From Ilumatobacteraceae bacterium (GTDB taxonomy: Bacteria; Actinomycetota; Acidimicrobiia; Acidimicrobiales; Ilumatobacteraceae), in the NCBI GenBank assembly GCA_016650435.1, contig JAENVT010000487.1, positions 1 through 11,128 on the forward strand: 11,128 nt of DNA, given 5' to 3'. Below the pieces are notes generated by a model, which was not told the DNA's origin, did not search any database, and saw only the letters and a program-made list of their open reading frames with translations. Shown here piece by piece: positions 1 to 6,761 of the stretch; position 1 is the stretch's first letter, and every line of letters begins with the position of its first letter. The translations under genes were made by a program, and so were the position numbers.

Positions 1-245
1 ACGCCAGCCTTGTCACCCGCCCTCGGCTCATTGCCGGTGTGGCTTCAACGGTGACTGCTCCGGCGATCGGCAAGATCATCGCCTCGACGTGGGCGATTTA
101 TTGGAACGACCTCGCAGATGGGGCGGTCCGGACGCCTGCCGTGACGGCTGCGCGGGCGGTGCATCGACTGGGACGTGCGGGCACGATGCGATCGCGCTTG
201 CGTCGCTCGCTGGCCGTCGATCTCGGGGAGCGCACTTCGCCCTGA
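1..245 (+). CDS. 3' end of an unidentified protein (5' truncated by window edge)
   Basis: An open frame enters from the left edge (first whole codon at position 3) and stops with TGA at 243-245, giving about 80 C-terminal residues. Codon third positions are mostly G or C, as expected for a real gene in this GC-rich DNA. A fairly hydrophobic stretch near the window edge (LIAGVASTV to IIASTWAIYW) could be a membrane segment or a buried core. The final 35 residues are Arg/Ala-rich and look like a basic tail. No family is recognised. The gene would end 27 bp before the peroxidase on the same strand, so co-transcription is possible. The alternative is a chance open frame, which is easy to get at this GC content. 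Confidence 0.45.
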   Translation, partial: ASLVTRPRLIAGVASTVTAPAIGKIIASTWAIYWNDLADGAVRTPAVTAARAVHRLGRAGTMRSRLRRSLAVDLGERTSP

Positions 246-272
246 GAACGCACCAGCGGTAAGACTCGCCTC

Positions 273-758
273 ATGTCGATCTTCACAGAGCCAATTCACA
301 CCCTCCGCGGCGAGGAGTCGTCGCTCGCTGCATTCGACGGCAAGGCGATACTTGCCGTCAACGTTGCTTCGAAGTGCGGTCTCACGCCGCAGTACACCGG
401 CCTCGAAGCGTTGCAGAAGAAATACTCCGACAGGGGGTTCACCGTGGTGGGATTCCCGAGCAACCAGTTCGGCGGTCAGGAGCCGGGTTCGGCCGAAGAG
501 ATCGAGACGTTCTGCTCGACGACCTACGGCGTGACGTTTCCGATGATGGAGAAGATCGATGTCAATGGAGCCGACCGCCACCCGATCTATGCCACGCTCA
601 CCGAGACTGCCGACGCTGAGGGCCATTCCGGCGACATCCGCTGGAACTTCGAGAAGTTCCTCATTGCACCCGACGGGTCCGTCACCAGGTTCTCGCCGGT
701 CGTGATCCCCGAGGATCCCGCCCTCGTCGGCGCCATCGAGGCCAGCCTTCCCGGCTGA
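273..758 (+). CDS. Glutathione peroxidase family protein (thioredoxin-type peroxidase)
   Basis: This 161-residue cytosolic protein has the usual length of bacterial glutathione peroxidases (BtuE/Gpx4-like), which reduce hydrogen and lipid hydroperoxides. The catalytic tetrad is visible: Cys35 in NVASKCGLTPQY (where vertebrate enzymes carry selenocysteine), Gln69 in NQFGGQEPG, and Trp124-Asn125 in IRWNFEKFL. Cys81 in IETFCSTTYG sits where thioredoxin-dependent members keep their resolving cysteine. A Cys35-Cys81 disulfide reduced by thioredoxin is therefore more likely than glutathione use, which also fits actinobacteria that lack glutathione. Ser63 replaces the cysteine often found in the FPxNQF motif. 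The start was chosen because it begins right at the family's first conserved strand; no strong ribosome site precedes it. A large inverted repeat lies 40 bp downstream. Confidence 0.95.
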   Translation: MSIFTEPIHTLRGEESSLAAFDGKAILAVNVASKCGLTPQYTGLEALQKKYSDRGFTVVGFPSNQFGGQEPGSAEEIETFCSTTYGVTFPMMEKIDVNGADRHPIYATLTETADAEGHSGDIRWNFEKFLIAPDGSVTRFSPVVIPEDPALVGAIEASLPG

Positions 759-797
759 GACTGCAAGTTCGGGACCACCGGTCGAAGGCTCCCGCCA

Positions 798-851
798 CGA
801 TGAGAGTTGTGCGCCAAAGCTTTGGCGCTGCGGGGGGCTCAACTCTCATCG
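798..851. terminator. Nested inverted repeat, likely bidirectional terminator
   Basis: Outer arms CGATGAGAGTTG (798-809) and CAACTCTCATCG (840-851) are perfect 12-bp complements. Inside them lies an 18-bp perfect palindrome GCGCCAAAGCTTTGGCGC (811-828). An asymmetric 11-base strip containing six consecutive G (832-837) separates it from the right arm. The element lies between the convergent peroxidase gene (ends 758) and the small minus-strand gene (ends 866), so a terminator read from both sides is the simplest role. There is no U-tract, as is common for actinobacterial terminator hairpins. A dispersed repeat element or a protein-binding site cannot be excluded. Confidence 0.6.
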
Positions 852-865
852 CGCGCGGGGGAGAG

Positions 866-1066
866 CTAGCCGATGACCTGCCGCTCATCGAGCAGGCTGA
901 AGACTCTGTGGATTGCGTGGCTGACTGCAACGAGGCGGTCGGAGACGACGCCATCGTGGGCCGTGACCGCGTCGCACCACAACTGATCGATCTCGTCTTT
1001 GAGCTTTGCCGTTGCCACCGCGGCTCTGGCCAGGGTGCTGTCGTGCGTCGTGCCGTTACCTGGCAT
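866..1066 (-). CDS. Small hypothetical protein, 66 aa
   Basis: This short open frame has convincing coding character. Its translation is mixed and mostly helix-forming (ARAAVATAKLKDEIDQLW, then AVSHAIHRVFSLLDERQVIG), with balanced acidic and basic residues and no low-complexity runs. A GAGG motif sits 6 bases before the ATG, and a further GGAGGA lies upstream. No signal peptide, membrane segment or known motif is seen, and I do not recognise the family. A short helical hairpin protein or toxin-antitoxin-like partner would be conceivable on size alone, but nothing supports a specific role. Its 3' end faces the inverted repeat at 798-851, as expected for a gene ended by that terminator. Confidence 0.55.
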   Translation of the reverse strand: MPGNGTTHDSTLARAAVATAKLKDEIDQLWCDAVTAHDGVVSDRLVAVSHAIHRVFSLLDERQVIG

Positions 1067-1239
1067 CTCATGCCTCGCTTCTCCTCCAGTGGAGGATGCG
1101 CAGTCGCCTGGGTCCGGAGCAACGCCGATATGTCGTAGCGACCCGTTGGTGGCCGTGACAGGACACTAGGCCGTGTTCGCCCACCACCGCCATAGGTCGT
1201 ATGGCTCATTGCTCAGCCTCCGACGCGTTCAGCAACTTT

Positions 1240-1845
1240 TCAGCCACGTTTCGTGTTCTTCGCCGGTGTGCTCGGATCGTGGCGCATTGCGGCTTGGGCG
1301 CCGTCGATCGCCCGTCGAACGACGTCTTCGACGTGGTCGGCATCGAGGCCCAGTGCTTGGCCGATGTGCACGGACCAGATCTCGCCGCGAATGTTGTTCT
1401 CGAAGTCGAGTTCGCTGCGCAGGTCCGACCGCTTCGCTTGCCGATTCTGGCTGATCATCACGAACGTCGACAAGAAGATGGCCTCCAAGGAGACGATCAT
1501 GGTCAGCAGACCGAATGGGTACTTGTCGAACTCGCGATTGACCTTGATGAGACCGACGTTCAAGGCGATCCACACGCCGAACCAGATGACATGGATGTAG
1601 ACGAATCGCATCGAGCCGGCGATCGATGTGATGCTGTCGGCAGTGTGATCCTGGACGCGACGCATCAGGGCGAACAGGTCTCGGCGCGCCGGGCTCGCGT
1701 AGTGCGCCGGGTTCCACAGCTCACCGTCCTCGACACCGTCGGCGCGGTCGATGACTCTGCACGCCGCGCAGCTGAGGTAGTGCCCCATCGGCGGCTGATC
1801 TGCCGGCTGTTCGCTCGATTGTGGTGATCCGGGATCGCTGTTCAT
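1240..1845 (-). CDS. DUF1003 family membrane protein
   Basis: This 201-residue protein carries the DUF1003 signature. There are two transmembrane helices (about 81-101 and 112-132), joined by a short loop with FDKYPF (106-111), and then SQNRQAKRSDLR (132-143) and an acidic/amide helix (LDFENN). The C-terminal 45 residues form a soluble helical tail. The N-terminal 50 residues are soluble and contain one CxxC pair (Cys26, Cys29), which may bind metal or be redox active. The family is widespread and its biochemical role is not established. The first ATG is followed by an alternative at Met20; GAGG directly abuts the first ATG, so the true start is uncertain. The gene starts about 150 bp beyond the broken ureB. 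It appears to be its own unit, although it lies on the same strand. Confidence 0.85.
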   Translation of the reverse strand: MNSDPGSPQSSEQPADQPPMGHYLSCAACRVIDRADGVEDGELWNPAHYASPARRDLFALMRRVQDHTADSITSIAGSMRFVYIHVIWFGVWIALNVGLIKVNREFDKYPFGLLTMIVSLEAIFLSTFVMISQNRQAKRSDLRSELDFENNIRGEIWSVHIGQALGLDADHVEDVVRRAIDGAQAAMRHDPSTPAKNTKRG

Positions 1846-1991
1846 CCTCGAACAGTACGTCCGGGTCAGACATCAGCTGCGCGTGGTCACCAGTGCGCAA
1901 ATTGGCGAGAGGTGCACGGTCGATCGCAGGCAGCAGCCGTTCACTTCGACAGCCGGTGCGGGGAGCGCCGATCCGATGACAACCTCGGTGG

Positions 1992-2045
1992 TCATGTTTT
2001 GAGTTCGATCACGCCATCAGGACCGGTGATCTCGCCTGGAATCAT
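1992..2045 (-). pseudogene. ureB: Truncated start of urease beta subunit (ureB remnant)
   Basis: Seven bases after the ureA stop codon an ATG opens a frame reading MIPGEITGPDGVIELKT, which then stops at TGA (1992-1994). The first 15 residues match the very conserved start of urease beta (MIPGEI...G.IELN). The remaining roughly 85 codons of a normal ureB are absent. None of the three minus-strand frames in the following 145 bp shows recognisable UreB or UreC sequence, so this is not a single-base frameshift but loss of the rest of the gene. The stop overlaps the ATG of a 40-codon frame (1873-1995) in an ATGA arrangement; that frame has no recognisable homology and is probably fortuitous. Confidence 0.75.
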
Positions 2046-2052
2046 CGGGCGC

Positions 2053-2355
2053 TCAGCGGATCGGCTGGTGCAGCGTGACCAGCTTCGTACCATCGGGAAA
2101 GGTCGCCTCGATCTGCACCTCGTCGACCATCTCAGCAATCCCGTCCATCACGTCGTCGCGGGTCAGCACCCGGCACCCGGAGTCCATCAGATCGACCACC
2201 GTGCGTCCATCACGCGCAGCCTCGTAGACCCACGACGTCAAGATGGCGACGGTCTCGGGGTAGTTCAGTTTCAACCCACGAGAGCGGCGCTTTTCGGCGA
2301 CGTCTGCGGCGACATGCACGAGCAGCCGTTCCTGCTCGTGGGGTGAGAGCTGCAT
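2053..2355 (-). CDS. ureA: Urease subunit gamma
   Basis: This is a full-length 100-residue UreA, the small structural subunit of nickel urease, which hydrolyses urea to ammonia and carbamate. Recognisable family stretches are [16 protein letters not shown] at the start, [12 protein letters not shown] in the middle, the [20 protein letters not shown] segment and the ending [16 protein letters not shown]. UreA carries no catalytic residues; these are in UreC. It acts only as part of the UreABC complex. Here it is followed by a ureB cut after about 16 codons, and there is no ureC or accessory gene in the window. The frame itself is intact, with no stops or shifts. It lies 48 bp downstream of the TPR gene on the same strand and may share its transcript. 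No clear ribosome site precedes the ATG. Confidence 0.95.
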   Translation of the reverse strand: MQLSPHEQERLLVHVAADVAEKRRSRGLKLNYPETVAILTSWVYEAARDGRTVVDLMDSGCRVLTRDDVMDGIAEMVDEVQIEATFPDGTKLVTLHQPIR

Positions 2356-2403
2356 ACGGTCGGATAGTAGCGGCGCCCACCGACGCCGGTCTCTGCCTCA
2401 TTG

Positions 2404-3807
2404 TTAATGCTGCGAGTCGGCGAACTGCCCGCGATAGGTCGCGGCTCGTTGGTCGGCATCCGCAGCGCCGGTCGCATCGCCAAGACCGCGCAGTGCACGG
2501 GCACGTTGACTCCAGCCATACACGCTGGTGTCGCGCACGCCGAGACGCTCGGAGGTGAGCGCCCGCGCCAGCTCATACCGCCCGGATCTGAGGGCGGCCT
2601 CCAGCAATGTGCGCTGGAGCGCATCGCGTTGGGCGTGCGAGCCGCCGAAGCCGGCGAGCGTCCGTCGAATCGGCCACAGTTCGTCGATCACGTCGTCGTA
2701 GCGCTCGTCGACGAAAGCGAGAAGCGCCCGACTTGCCGGCAGACCGATTTCGGCGGTCATGCGCGCGTTGCTACCAGATGCTGTCTCGAGCCACCGTTCG
2801 CGATCAGTCACGAACGTGCGGATGTCTTCGCGTCTGTCTGCCCCGGCCAAAGCCATCACGCCGTGCAGATCATTGAATGCGTACCAAGGCGCTCCGCTGA
2901 TCTTGGGCTCCCACGCCGTGGCCAGTGCGGCAAACCTGTCGCCAGTGTCGACCTCATCGAGCATCATCCTCCACAACAGTGCGCTGCCGTCGAGCATCTC
3001 GATGGGAACGCAGGCAGATTCACCGTGATGGATCTCGGCGTCGTAGATGGCCAATGAGTGTTCGGGCCGCCCCGCTTCGAGTTGGTACAGAGCGAGGTGC
3101 CACCAGTTGTGCACCGTGAACAGATTGCCGCTTTCCCACCGGGTTGCGTCGCCGCTCAGGAAGCGGATTCCTTCGTCGACACGGCCCTGCATCTCGTAGG
3201 TGTGCACCACAGCGTGGATGCCCCACACGTCATCGGGGTTCGCCGTCACCGCCGCAAGTCCGGCGTCGAGCGCCTGGCTGTAGTGCCCGGCCTCTTCGAG
3301 CCCGAACGCAGTCATCCCACGCACGAACTCGCCGTGCGGGTCGTCGGGGTCGAGCTCGCGCAATGTTCGAGTCGGGCGGTCGCGCAGGTTCTGGGCGTCT
3401 CCCAGAAAGAAGTCGAGTTGATGCCCGATCATCAGGGCCAGAAGATCGGTTGGCCAGGTACACAACAAGTCGTCCAGTTGTGCGGACGCACCGTGCCAGT
3501 CGCCGTTGAGCCATGCGCCGATGGCCGCGGCATGGGCGTGCTCGCGCTCGTTGACGTCGAGTTGTGTCAGTGCTCGCCAGGTTGCTCGCGCAGTGGGCAG
3601 ATCGTCGGCGTCGGTGCTCATCAAATGCAAATACGCCGTCAGCGCCAACGCCATTGGCGCCGGCTGGTCGTCCGCTGTCAGTTGGCCGGCGAGTTCGACG
3701 ACATCCGGATGGAAACGGAGGAACCGATCGATGGCTTGGTCATACAGCTCGATCGACGCGGATGTTCCCGTCATCGGATTGGCATGAGCATCCCTAGTCG
3801 TCGTCAC
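2404..3807 (-). CDS. TTC38-like tetratricopeptide repeat protein
   Basis: This 467-residue soluble protein is built almost wholly of paired helices. It resembles the TTC38 (tetratricopeptide repeat domain 38) family. The hallmarks are WGIHAVVHTYEMQGR (195-209), preceded by a YSQALDAGLAAVTANPDD repeat, and HNWWHLALYQLEAGRPEHSLAIYD (233-256). No signal peptide or membrane segment is seen. Bacterial members are usually annotated only as TPR proteins; their partners are unknown, so protein-protein scaffolding is inference. The start used is GTG at 3807, which gives the longest frame. ATG at 3774 (Met12) is an alternative, and neither has a clear ribosome site. The gene lies 67 bp beyond pstB on the same strand, separated by a hairpin, and its 3' end is 48 bp before ureA. 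Confidence 0.85.
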   Translation of the reverse strand: MTTTRDAHANPMTGTSASIELYDQAIDRFLRFHPDVVELAGQLTADDQPAPMALALTAYLHLMSTDADDLPTARATWRALTQLDVNEREHAHAAAIGAWLNGDWHGASAQLDDLLCTWPTDLLALMIGHQLDFFLGDAQNLRDRPTRTLRELDPDDPHGEFVRGMTAFGLEEAGHYSQALDAGLAAVTANPDDVWGIHAVVHTYEMQGRVDEGIRFLSGDATRWESGNLFTVHNWWHLALYQLEAGRPEHSLAIYDAEIHHGESACVPIEMLDGSALLWRMMLDEVDTGDRFAALATAWEPKISGAPWYAFNDLHGVMALAGADRREDIRTFVTDRERWLETASGSNARMTAEIGLPASRALLAFVDERYDDVIDELWPIRRTLAGFGGSHAQRDALQRTLLEAALRSGRYELARALTSERLGVRDTSVYGWSQRARALRGLGDATGAADADQRAATYRGQFADSQH

Positions 3808-3812
3808 GCAAT

Positions 3813-3828
3813 GGACGGTACGGCGTCC
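3813..3828. other. Small hairpin upstream of the TPR gene
   Basis: GGACG (3813-3817) and CGTCC (3824-3828) are perfect arms around a 6-base loop. They lie just before the GTG start of the TPR gene on the minus strand. The element may be part of the 5' leader or a second half of the pstB terminator region. The arms are short and could be chance. Confidence 0.3.
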
Positions 3829-3854
3829 GATCGGAGATCCGCAAGGCCCCGGCG

Positions 3855-3873
3855 GGCGAGTTCAGCCCTCGCC
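3855..3873 (-). terminator. Hairpin directly after pstB, candidate terminator
   Basis: GGCGAG (3855-3860) and CTCGCC (3868-3873) pair perfectly around a 7-base loop, one base beyond the pstB stop codon. The stem is GC-rich and is followed on the minus strand by more GC-rich sequence, not a U-tract. It marks the likely end, or a partial attenuation point, of the pst operon before the TPR gene. Confidence 0.45.
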
Positions 3874-3874
3874 T

Positions 3875-4783
3875 TTAGCCAAACCGCCCGGTGACGTACG
3901 CCTCGGTGCGTTCGTCGGAGGGGTTGGAGAACATCTTCGACGTCCTTCCGAACTCCACGAGCACGCCGGTACGACGGTCGCTGGTAGGCGACACCTCGGT
4001 CGTGAAGAACGCCACCCGGTCGCTGATGCGGGCGGCCTGCTGCATGTTGTGGGTGACGATGACGATGGTGTAGCGCGACTTGATCTCATGCATCAGGTCT
4101 TCGATGCGTGCGGTGGCGATGGGATCGAGCGCCGAACACGGCTCGTCCATCAGGATCACGTCCGGCTGCACCGCAAGTGCTCGGGCGATGCACAGGCGTT
4201 GCTGTTGCCCGCCGGAGAGACCGAGGCCAGACGACTTGAGTCGACCCTTCACTTCTTCCCACAACGCCGCACTGCGCAACGACTCTTCGACGATGTCGTC
4301 GAGCTCGCTCTTCTTCAAGCCGCCGGCAATGCGCGGACCGTAGGCCACGTTGTCGTAGATGCTCTTCGGAAACGGATTGGGCTTTTGGAACACCATCCCG
4401 ATGTGGCGGCGAACCTGCGTTGCCGAGACGTTGGGCCCATACAGGTCGACGCCGTGGTATTTGACGGAGCCTTCGACTCGGGCGCCTGGAATCGTGTCGT
4501 TCATCCGGTTGAAGCATCGCAAGACCGTGCTCTTGCCGCAACCCGATGGTCCGATGAAGGCGGCGATCTCGTGTGGCCTGATCTTCAGCGACACCTCGCG
4601 AACCGCCTTGAACGCGCCGTAGTACACGGCCAGGTCGTCGACATCGAACACCGAGTTGACCGTCGCTGGCTCCTCGACCGTCTGGTTGGTGGAGGTCTCG
4701 CTGGTCTCGGTCATCTCGTGCTCTCTCTCCTCAAAGGCCGGGAGCGGGTGCTGTGGTGCGGTTTTGGTGATGTTTTCCGACAT
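3875..4783 (-). CDS. pstB: Phosphate ABC transporter ATP-binding protein PstB
   Basis: This is the cytoplasmic ATPase that powers phosphate import through PstC-PstA. Every ABC motif is present: Walker [10 protein letters not shown] (78-86), Q-loop Gln133 in [10 protein letters not shown], signature LSGGQQQR (189-196), Walker B VILMDEP (209-215), D-loop SALD (217-220) and switch His245 in VTHNM. QKPNPFP and the FNRMND segment after Walker A are PstB-specific. The 302-residue length includes an acidic, Thr/Glu-rich N-terminal extension of about 45 residues, longer than in typical PstB. The first ATG is supported by a GAGG site 7 bases upstream, lying inside the last codons of pstA. An internal ATG at 4714 (Met24) is the alternative. 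Only 4 bp separate it from pstA, so the two are translationally close. Confidence 0.97.
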   Translation of the reverse strand: MSENITKTAPQHPLPAFEEREHEMTETSETSTNQTVEEPATVNSVFDVDDLAVYYGAFKAVREVSLKIRPHEIAAFIGPSGCGKSTVLRCFNRMNDTIPGARVEGSVKYHGVDLYGPNVSATQVRRHIGMVFQKPNPFPKSIYDNVAYGPRIAGGLKKSELDDIVEESLRSAALWEEVKGRLKSSGLGLSGGQQQRLCIARALAVQPDVILMDEPCSALDPIATARIEDLMHEIKSRYTIVIVTHNMQQAARISDRVAFFTTEVSPTSDRRTGVLVEFGRTSKMFSNPSDERTEAYVTGRFG

Positions 4784-4787
4784 TGTT

Positions 4788-5711
4788 CTACCTCGTCCTC
4801 GCTAGCCGTGCCGAAAGCAGTCGAGCGCACACCGTGAATAGAAACGCGAGAGCAATCAGCGTCAGTGCCGCGCCCCAGGCGCGCTGCTGCGCAGTGGCGA
4901 AGCTTTCCTTGGCGTTGCCGTATATCTGCATCGACAGCGACGTGTTGGTTCCTTTGAAGACACTCCAGTTGGTGGCCTTCGCTGCGCCGATCGTGAAGAT
5001 CAACGGAGCAGTCTCGCCCGCGGCACGAGCAATGGCCAATAGACACCCGCTGATCACGCCAGGTGCCGCCTTTGGCAGCACGACCCGCAGCGTGGTGCGA
5101 CTGGTGCTTCCGCCCAAGGCATAGCTGGCGTCGCGCAGGTTCTGCGGCACCAAGCGCAACATCTCTTCGGATGACCGCACCACGATCGGCAGCATCAGGC
5201 AGGCGAGGGCGAGGGCACCGCTGAACCCGTTGAGGCCGTCGACACCGCGCGGCACGACCCAGAAGACATAGATGAACAGCCCCATCACGATCGACGGAAC
5301 ACCCGCCATAACATTGGCCAGGAACCGCAGAAGGCGGGCGAACAGGCGAGTGCGGCCGTACTCGTTGAGGTAGATCGCCCCGGCGATGCCGAGAGGAACT
5401 GCGATCACGGTTGCGGTGAACGTGATGATGCACGTTCCGATGATCGCCGCTTTCATCCCCGGGCCCGGTCGTCTGGGTGCGAGCTGGATGTCTTTGGTGA
5501 ACCAGTCAGGGAAGGCACCCGACACGATCGACCAGCCCTTCACACCAACAGTGGCCAGCACCATGATGAGGACGAAACCGACGACGAGCACGGAAGATGC
5601 CATCAGGACTGTCATCACGTAGTTCTTGGTGCGACGCCGACCCGATATGCCCTCCAGATCGGCGGCGAGCGAGGTCGGCTCAGCGGGCAGCTGGGCAACT
5701 GCGACAGCCAC
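4788..5711 (-). CDS. pstA: Phosphate ABC transporter permease PstA
   Basis: This is one half of the membrane channel of the Pst phosphate importer. The 307-residue protein has an N-terminal cytoplasmic arm and about six hydrophobic segments: roughly 33-55, 88-114, 133-153, 163-178, 215-242 and 279-300. The EAA coupling loop that docks on PstB is clear: [20 protein letters not shown] (182-201), continuing to [11 protein letters not shown], followed by [12 protein letters not shown], a conserved PstA sequence. The start codon is GTG, chosen because an AGGGGG ribosome site lies about 7 bases upstream and the pstC stop ends 2 bp before it. The tight spacing on both sides shows one operon. Confidence 0.96.
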   Translation of the reverse strand: MAVAVAQLPAEPTSLAADLEGISGRRRTKNYVMTVLMASSVLVVGFVLIMVLATVGVKGWSIVSGAFPDWFTKDIQLAPRRPGPGMKAAIIGTCIITFTATVIAVPLGIAGAIYLNEYGRTRLFARLLRFLANVMAGVPSIVMGLFIYVFWVVPRGVDGLNGFSGALALACLMLPIVVRSSEEMLRLVPQNLRDASYALGGSTSRTTLRVVLPKAAPGVISGCLLAIARAAGETAPLIFTIGAAKATNWSVFKGTNTSLSMQIYGNAKESFATAQQRAWGAALTLIALAFLFTVCARLLSARLARTR

Positions 5712-5713
5712 GG

Positions 5714-6673
5714 CTATACCCCCTGTACCCGTCGAGTCGCCCGGTTCACCACTGCGGTGGCCGAAAGGTTGACGATGATCGTGAGGATGAACAGCGTTAG
5801 GCCCATTGCGATGAGCGCGCTGCGTTTGATCCCCGTGGCCTCACCCCATTGGAAGGCGATCACCGATGGCAGCGAGTCGCCCGACGAAAACAGGTTGGCG
5901 GTGATGGTCGGCGACGAGCCGATCACCAATGCGACGGCGATCGTCTCGCCCATCGCTCGGCCGAGCCCCAGCATGACTGCACCGACGATGCCGCTCATCG
6001 AGTGCGGTAGAACCGCACCAGTGATCATCTCCCAGCGCGTCGCGCCCAGCGCCAATGCGCCATCGCGGTCGGTCTGCGGGCACGTCTCGATCACCTCACG
6101 AGCGATGGATGTGATGATGGGAGTGATCATCACCGACAGGATGAGTCCTGCCGTCATGAACGTTCGGCCGGCGCTGGCCTTGCCGAAGATGTCGCCGAGA
6201 ATCGGCCAACCGTGGAACCAGCCACTGACCATCTTGTAGAACCCGACGAGCTTCGGGGCGAGGTAGATGATGCCCCACAATCCGAAGACCACTGACGGCA
6301 CCACGGCGACCAGATCGGTCAGCGATACGAGCCATTTCTTCAGCCAAGTGGGAGCGACCTGGGTCGTGAACAGAGCGATGCCGATGCTCACTGGGACGGA
6401 GATGACAACCGCGATCAATGCGGTCACCGCGGTCCCGTAGATGAAGCTCAGCGCGCCGAACACCCCGTTGGCCGGAACCCAGTTGCGATCGGTGAAGAAC
6501 TTCACGCCCTCCGACCGCACGACCGGAAGCGACTTGTTGGTGATCGTGTAGGCGATCAGGGCGAGCACAATCAGGATCAGGGCCCCCGCGCCGAGTGTCG
6601 AACCCCTGAAAATGCGGTCGAGGATCTGGCGCTTTGGTCGCAGATCCGCCGCGCCGGTCGGCGAAGTGTTCAT
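5714..6673 (-). CDS. pstC: Phosphate ABC transporter permease PstC
   Basis: This is the partner permease of PstA. The 319-residue protein has a first membrane helix at about 26-45, an external loop with FFTDRNWVPANGVFGALSFIYGT (59-81) that is typical of PstC, and further helices near 82-105, 117-140, 172-190, 222-252 and 285-306. The EAA-type loop runs from REVIETCPQTDRDGALALGATRWEMI (192-217) to LPHSMSGIVG, followed by GRAMGETIAV. The ATG has a very strong AAGGAGG ribosome site 3 bases upstream. An 88-bp gap holding a long stem-loop separates it from pstS, while pstA follows after 2 bp. Confidence 0.96.
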   Translation of the reverse strand: MNTSPTGAADLRPKRQILDRIFRGSTLGAGALILIVLALIAYTITNKSLPVVRSEGVKFFTDRNWVPANGVFGALSFIYGTAVTALIAVVISVPVSIGIALFTTQVAPTWLKKWLVSLTDLVAVVPSVVFGLWGIIYLAPKLVGFYKMVSGWFHGWPILGDIFGKASAGRTFMTAGLILSVMITPIITSIAREVIETCPQTDRDGALALGATRWEMITGAVLPHSMSGIVGAVMLGLGRAMGETIAVALVIGSSPTITANLFSSGDSLPSVIAFQWGEATGIKRSALIAMGLTLFILTIIVNLSATAVVNRATRRVQGV

Positions 6674-6714
6674 GAACCTCCTTGACGTCGGCGAACTCGG
6701 ACAGGGCTGGCGAT

Positions 6715-6747
6715 GTTGGACCGGGCCGGCGGGTGGCCCGGTCCAAC
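6715..6747 (-). promoter_or_regulatory. Perfect 13-bp stem-loop between pstS and pstC
   Basis: The arms GTTGGACCGGGCC (6715-6727) and GGCCCGGTCCAAC (6735-6747) are exact complements around a 7-base loop. The element lies 14 bp after the pstS stop and about 40 bp before pstC. No U-tract follows. In ABC operons such an intercistronic hairpin often stops part of the transcripts or protects the 3' end of the upstream mRNA, so that the binding protein is made in excess. That is the likely role here; it has not been tested. Confidence 0.75.
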
Positions 6748-6761
6748 CTTAGATGGAATCG

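Noticed and set aside
45..842. Minus-strand open frame of 265 codons opposite the peroxidase
   Set aside because: It is antisense to a well-supported peroxidase gene and shows the Arg/Gly/Glu-rich composition of a shadow frame. It also runs into the inverted repeat at 798-851.
1149..1190. Weak inverted repeats (GGCC/GGCC and ACAC/GTGT) downstream of the DUF1003 gene
   Set aside because: The arms are only 4-5 bases with mismatches, too weak to call a terminator.
1201..1827. Plus-strand open frame of 208 codons opposite the DUF1003 gene
   Set aside because: The minus-strand frame has two clear membrane helices and the family signature; the plus frame looks like an antisense product.
1873..1995. 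A 40-codon frame overlapping the ureB remnant stop by ATGA
   Set aside because: The translation matches no urease sequence or other family I recognise, and short frames are frequent at this GC content. It is noted only as part of the ureB breakpoint.
3058..3894. Plus-strand open frame of 278 codons opposite the TPR gene
   Set aside because: The minus strand encodes conserved TTC38 motifs over the same bases; the plus translation has no recognisable family.
4049..4837. Plus-strand open frame of 262 codons opposite pstB
   Set aside because: It is a mirror of the ABC ATPase, whose complete set of motifs settles the strand.
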